Program-made: the position numbers and the translations under genes
Shown: one piece after another, positions 20,993 to 23,347 of the stretch
Numbering within the stretch: the stretch's first letter is position 1
Layout of the letters: every line of letters begins with the position of its first letter
Notes under the pieces: generated by a model
Database searches by the model: none
What the model saw: the letters and a program-made list of their open reading frames with translations, nothing else
Told to the model about the DNA's origin: nothing
NCBI RefSeq assembly: GCF_000613305.1
Contig: NZ_BAIO01000013.1
Span: 1 to 23,347, forward strand
Length of the DNA: 23,347 bases
Direction: 5' to 3'
DNA from: Komagataeibacter kakiaceti JCM 25156
Lineage (GTDB): Bacteria; Pseudomonadota; Alphaproteobacteria; Acetobacterales; Acetobacteraceae

Positions 20993-23347
20993 ATGGACGG
21001 CCAGTTGACCGCCTCGCTGCGGCTGACACTACAGGATGATGCCGCACCCGGCTTTGACAGGCTGATCGCGACCGTTGACCGGCTTGAAGCCACGCTGGAC
21101 CGCCTGGCCGGGGCCATTGATCCGCTGGCGGCCATGCTGGCCCCGATCACCCGCGCGACTACCGGCGCAGAGGCGCTTGAAAAGGCCCTGAGAGGCACCG
21201 CAGGCTCCGCCAGGGCGGTTGGCGAAGCGGGGGAAGCCATGGGTGCGGAAGTGGCTGATAGCGCCACCCGCGCCGCTACCGCCCTGCGCGGTTTCGAGGA
21301 CATGCTGGACAGTATTGCCGCCACCGAGGAAACGGTGACGGCGGCCAGCGCCATCATGGGCGACGGGCTGATCGACGTTATCGTGCGCGGGGCCGAGCCA
21401 CTGGGCGAGGCGCTGGATGCGGCCGGTGCGCAGGGCGTCGTGATGGGCAACGAGATTGCCGAAGGCGCGGCCCGCGCGACTACCGCTCTGGACGGCCTCA
21501 TGGCCCGCGTGCGTGAAGCGCGCGAACAGATGACCGGCATGGTCGCGGACGTTCGTGATGGCCCGATCGGCACAGCGACCGGTGGCGTGCGCGACGCGGC
21601 ACATGGCTTTTCCGAGAGCCTCCAGCATGCCATGCATAACGGCATGACGGCCGCCATGGCGACGGTCGGCATGCTGGAGCCGATCCATGCGGCGGCAGAA
21701 TATGACAATACGCTGGTGCATATCGGCATTGGCGACGAACTGCATGGGGGAGCCAACCGTGCATTCGTCGCGGATTATGGACGCCATCTGGATGCGCTGG
21801 CGCGCGCGACCGGACAGCGTGGGAATGATCTGGCCGAGGCGGCCGGGTTCTACAACCGCGAAGGCTACAGCGCCGATCGTGTCAATGCGGTCATGCCGAC
21901 CACCGCGCATATTGCCACAGCATATAATGCCGCGCCGGATGCCGTAGCCCGCAGTGCGTTCGCCTTGCAGGAAAGCCTTGGCATCACCGATCAGCAGTTG
22001 GGGGGTGCCCTGGCATCCGTTGCTCTGGCCGGGAAATCCGCCGACCTGCCGTTTGAGAAACTGGCCCCATTACTGCCCCAGGCGGCCGCCACGGCCGGGG
22101 TGTTCGGCATGCACGGGCGCGGTGGCGTCGATGACCTTGCGTCTGCGCTGGCTGTTGTGCGCAAATCGACCGGCTACGACAGTGAGGCCGTAACGGATGT
22201 AAAGCAGTTGCTGGTCGATCTTAACCAGGGCCATACGGCGCAGCGTTTCCGGCACTACGGCGTCGATATGTTTGGCGAGGAAGAGAGGGCGCGACATAAC
22301 GGGACCGATCCGCTGCTGGCTATGATGAATGTCATCAGACGGGTGACCAATAACGGAACTGATGCCAGGGCGATGGGTGATCTGTTCCGCAATCATGATT
22401 CTTTTGTGGCGGCGGCGGCCTCATGCGGCACTGGGATCAGTATGATCAGATACACCAGCGGACATCGGGGGCGGATCAATCCGTCATCAACGAGGATTTC
22501 ACTACCGGGATCGGGTCAACACAGATACGCCTTCAGGCGTTTGAAGAAGCATTAAGCCAGATCAACCGTCGCATTGGGGAAGGTTTCGTCCCGACCCTGA
22601 ATATGATGACAGCCGCACTCAATCATGGCGTAGAGGCATGGGACTGGCTCGACCGGCATGTGCCGGGTGCCACCAGCGTATTGACGGGCACGATCGGGGC
22701 GGTGCTGGGCCTGACGGCGGCGTTTTCGGCCCTGAAGGTCGTGGGTGGTCCCGCGCGCGCCGCGATCAGCCTTCTGCTTTCACCTTTGCGTTCCGTCATT
22801 GGCCTGTCACGCACCATGGCGACCGTTATGGGTCTGGGGCGTGTCGCCACCATCGGGCTGGGTGGCGGGTTCCTGGCGGTCGCGGGCATCATCGTTGCCG
22901 CCATCGGGGACATCGCCCTGCACTGGGATCGTTTTTCGGGGATGTTCCACGCCATAGGACATGGCGCGATGGAAGAGCTGCGGGGGCTGGGCAACTTCGT
23001 GGCCGGTGTGTTCACCGGAGACTGGGAGCGGGCCATGCGAGGCATCGGTCAGGCCATGCGGGGCCTTGGCGGAGGATTCGCTGGTGAATTTGGCATCGTC
23101 AGGCAGTTATTCCTTGATTTCGTCCACTGGCTGGATGGCTGGACCGGCGGCCTGCCGTCGCGGATGCTCGCCAGCCTGAGCGCCGAATGGCATGTGCTGA
23201 CGGACGGCATCGGTGCCCAGTTGGGCAGGCTTGAGCAGACGTTCGATAATTCATGGGTTGGCCGTCATCTTGGTTTCAACGTGCAGGCTGCCGCGCCGCA
23301 TCCTGTCGTCGGCGCGCCTGCGCTGGTGCCGGCACCGGCCGTATCCG
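20993..23347 (+). pseudogene. tail tape measure protein, gp42 type (runs off the window), one-base frameshift at about 22420
   Basis: Sets tail length and helps form the DNA channel. The first part from 20993 is a long coiled helix region (RLTLQDDAAPGFDRLIATVD, RLEATLDRLAGAIDPL, heptad-rich to about residue 210). The tape-measure conserved domain follows (AAEYDNTLVHIGIGD, ARATGQRGNDLAEAAGFYNR, ALASVALAGKSADLPFEKLA, VRRVTNN, MGDLFRNHDSFVAAA). The frame then stops at 22555. Re-reading C22420 gives ALMRHWDQYDQIHQRTSGAD, QSVINEDFTTGIGSTQIRLQ, INRRIGEGFVPTLNMM, hydrophobic stretches (TGTIGAVLGLTAAFSALKVV, LGGGFLAVAGIIVAAIGDIA) and an open frame to the window end. GGCCCTC read as GGCCTC explains the break. 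Confidence 0.9.

Noticed and set aside
20872..21910. Two long - strand frames (293-294 codons) opposite the tape measure gene
   Set aside because: They mirror the heptad-rich coding strand (Ser/Ala-rich or His/Arg-rich products), have no ribosome site and no recognisable domain.

Overview
The window is the interior of a Mu-like (transposable, myovirus-type) prophage, read almost entirely on the + strand. It begins inside the MuA-type transposase and runs off the end inside the tail tape-measure gene; neither Mu end nor any flanking host gene is visible. GC content is high, and codon use and family resemblance suggest an alphaproteobacterial host, most likely an acetic acid bacterium (Acetobacteraceae). 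That host assignment is inference.

Early region (1-5415): MuA C-terminal half, MuB-type AAA+ ATPase, then a chain of small ATGA-coupled genes (most of unknown function, one built from a catalytically dead IS5-type transposase N-terminus), a DUF3164 gene, a GemA/gp16 (DUF1018) gene and a 52-residue two-helix membrane protein, closed by a strong intrinsic terminator at 5389-5415. Middle region (about 5440-6049): a candidate extended -10 promoter, a 66-residue protein and a Mor/C-family activator. Lysis/packaging (6057-10660): GH108 endolysin, gp25-, gp26-, gp27- and gp28-like genes (gp28 is the large terminase) and a small spanin-like cluster. Head (10662-17268): gp29 portal (DUF935), gp30/MuF with a nuclease-like tail, a structured intergenic RNA candidate, gpG, gpI protease with an internal gpZ-type scaffold start, a cement-like protein, gpT major head protein and gp35. 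Tail (17265-end): gp36, gp37, gp38, sheath L, tube M, gp41, a GpE-like frameshift partner and the tape measure.

Three things stand out. (1) Seven conserved genes (DUF3164, Mor, gp27, gp29, gp30, gpT, tape measure) are broken at eight points. At seven of the eight points the family sequence resumes after re-reading exactly one base, usually next to a short mononucleotide run. This looks more like systematic base under-calling than biological decay, so the prophage may be intact. (2) The 118-base gap between gp30 and gpG can fold into a 10-bp-closed three-hairpin RNA with a 6-bp kissing loop; I do not recognise it. (3) A nearly identical 22-base palindrome-bearing site lies the same distance (38-39 bases) upstream of the endolysin and protease/scaffold starts, the positions of Mu's Plys and PI promoters, and is a candidate target for the Mor/C-like activator.

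There is no gene-free stretch above 300 bases. The longest gap (14252-14480, 229 bases) holds helically phased repeats, hairpins and the second palindrome.
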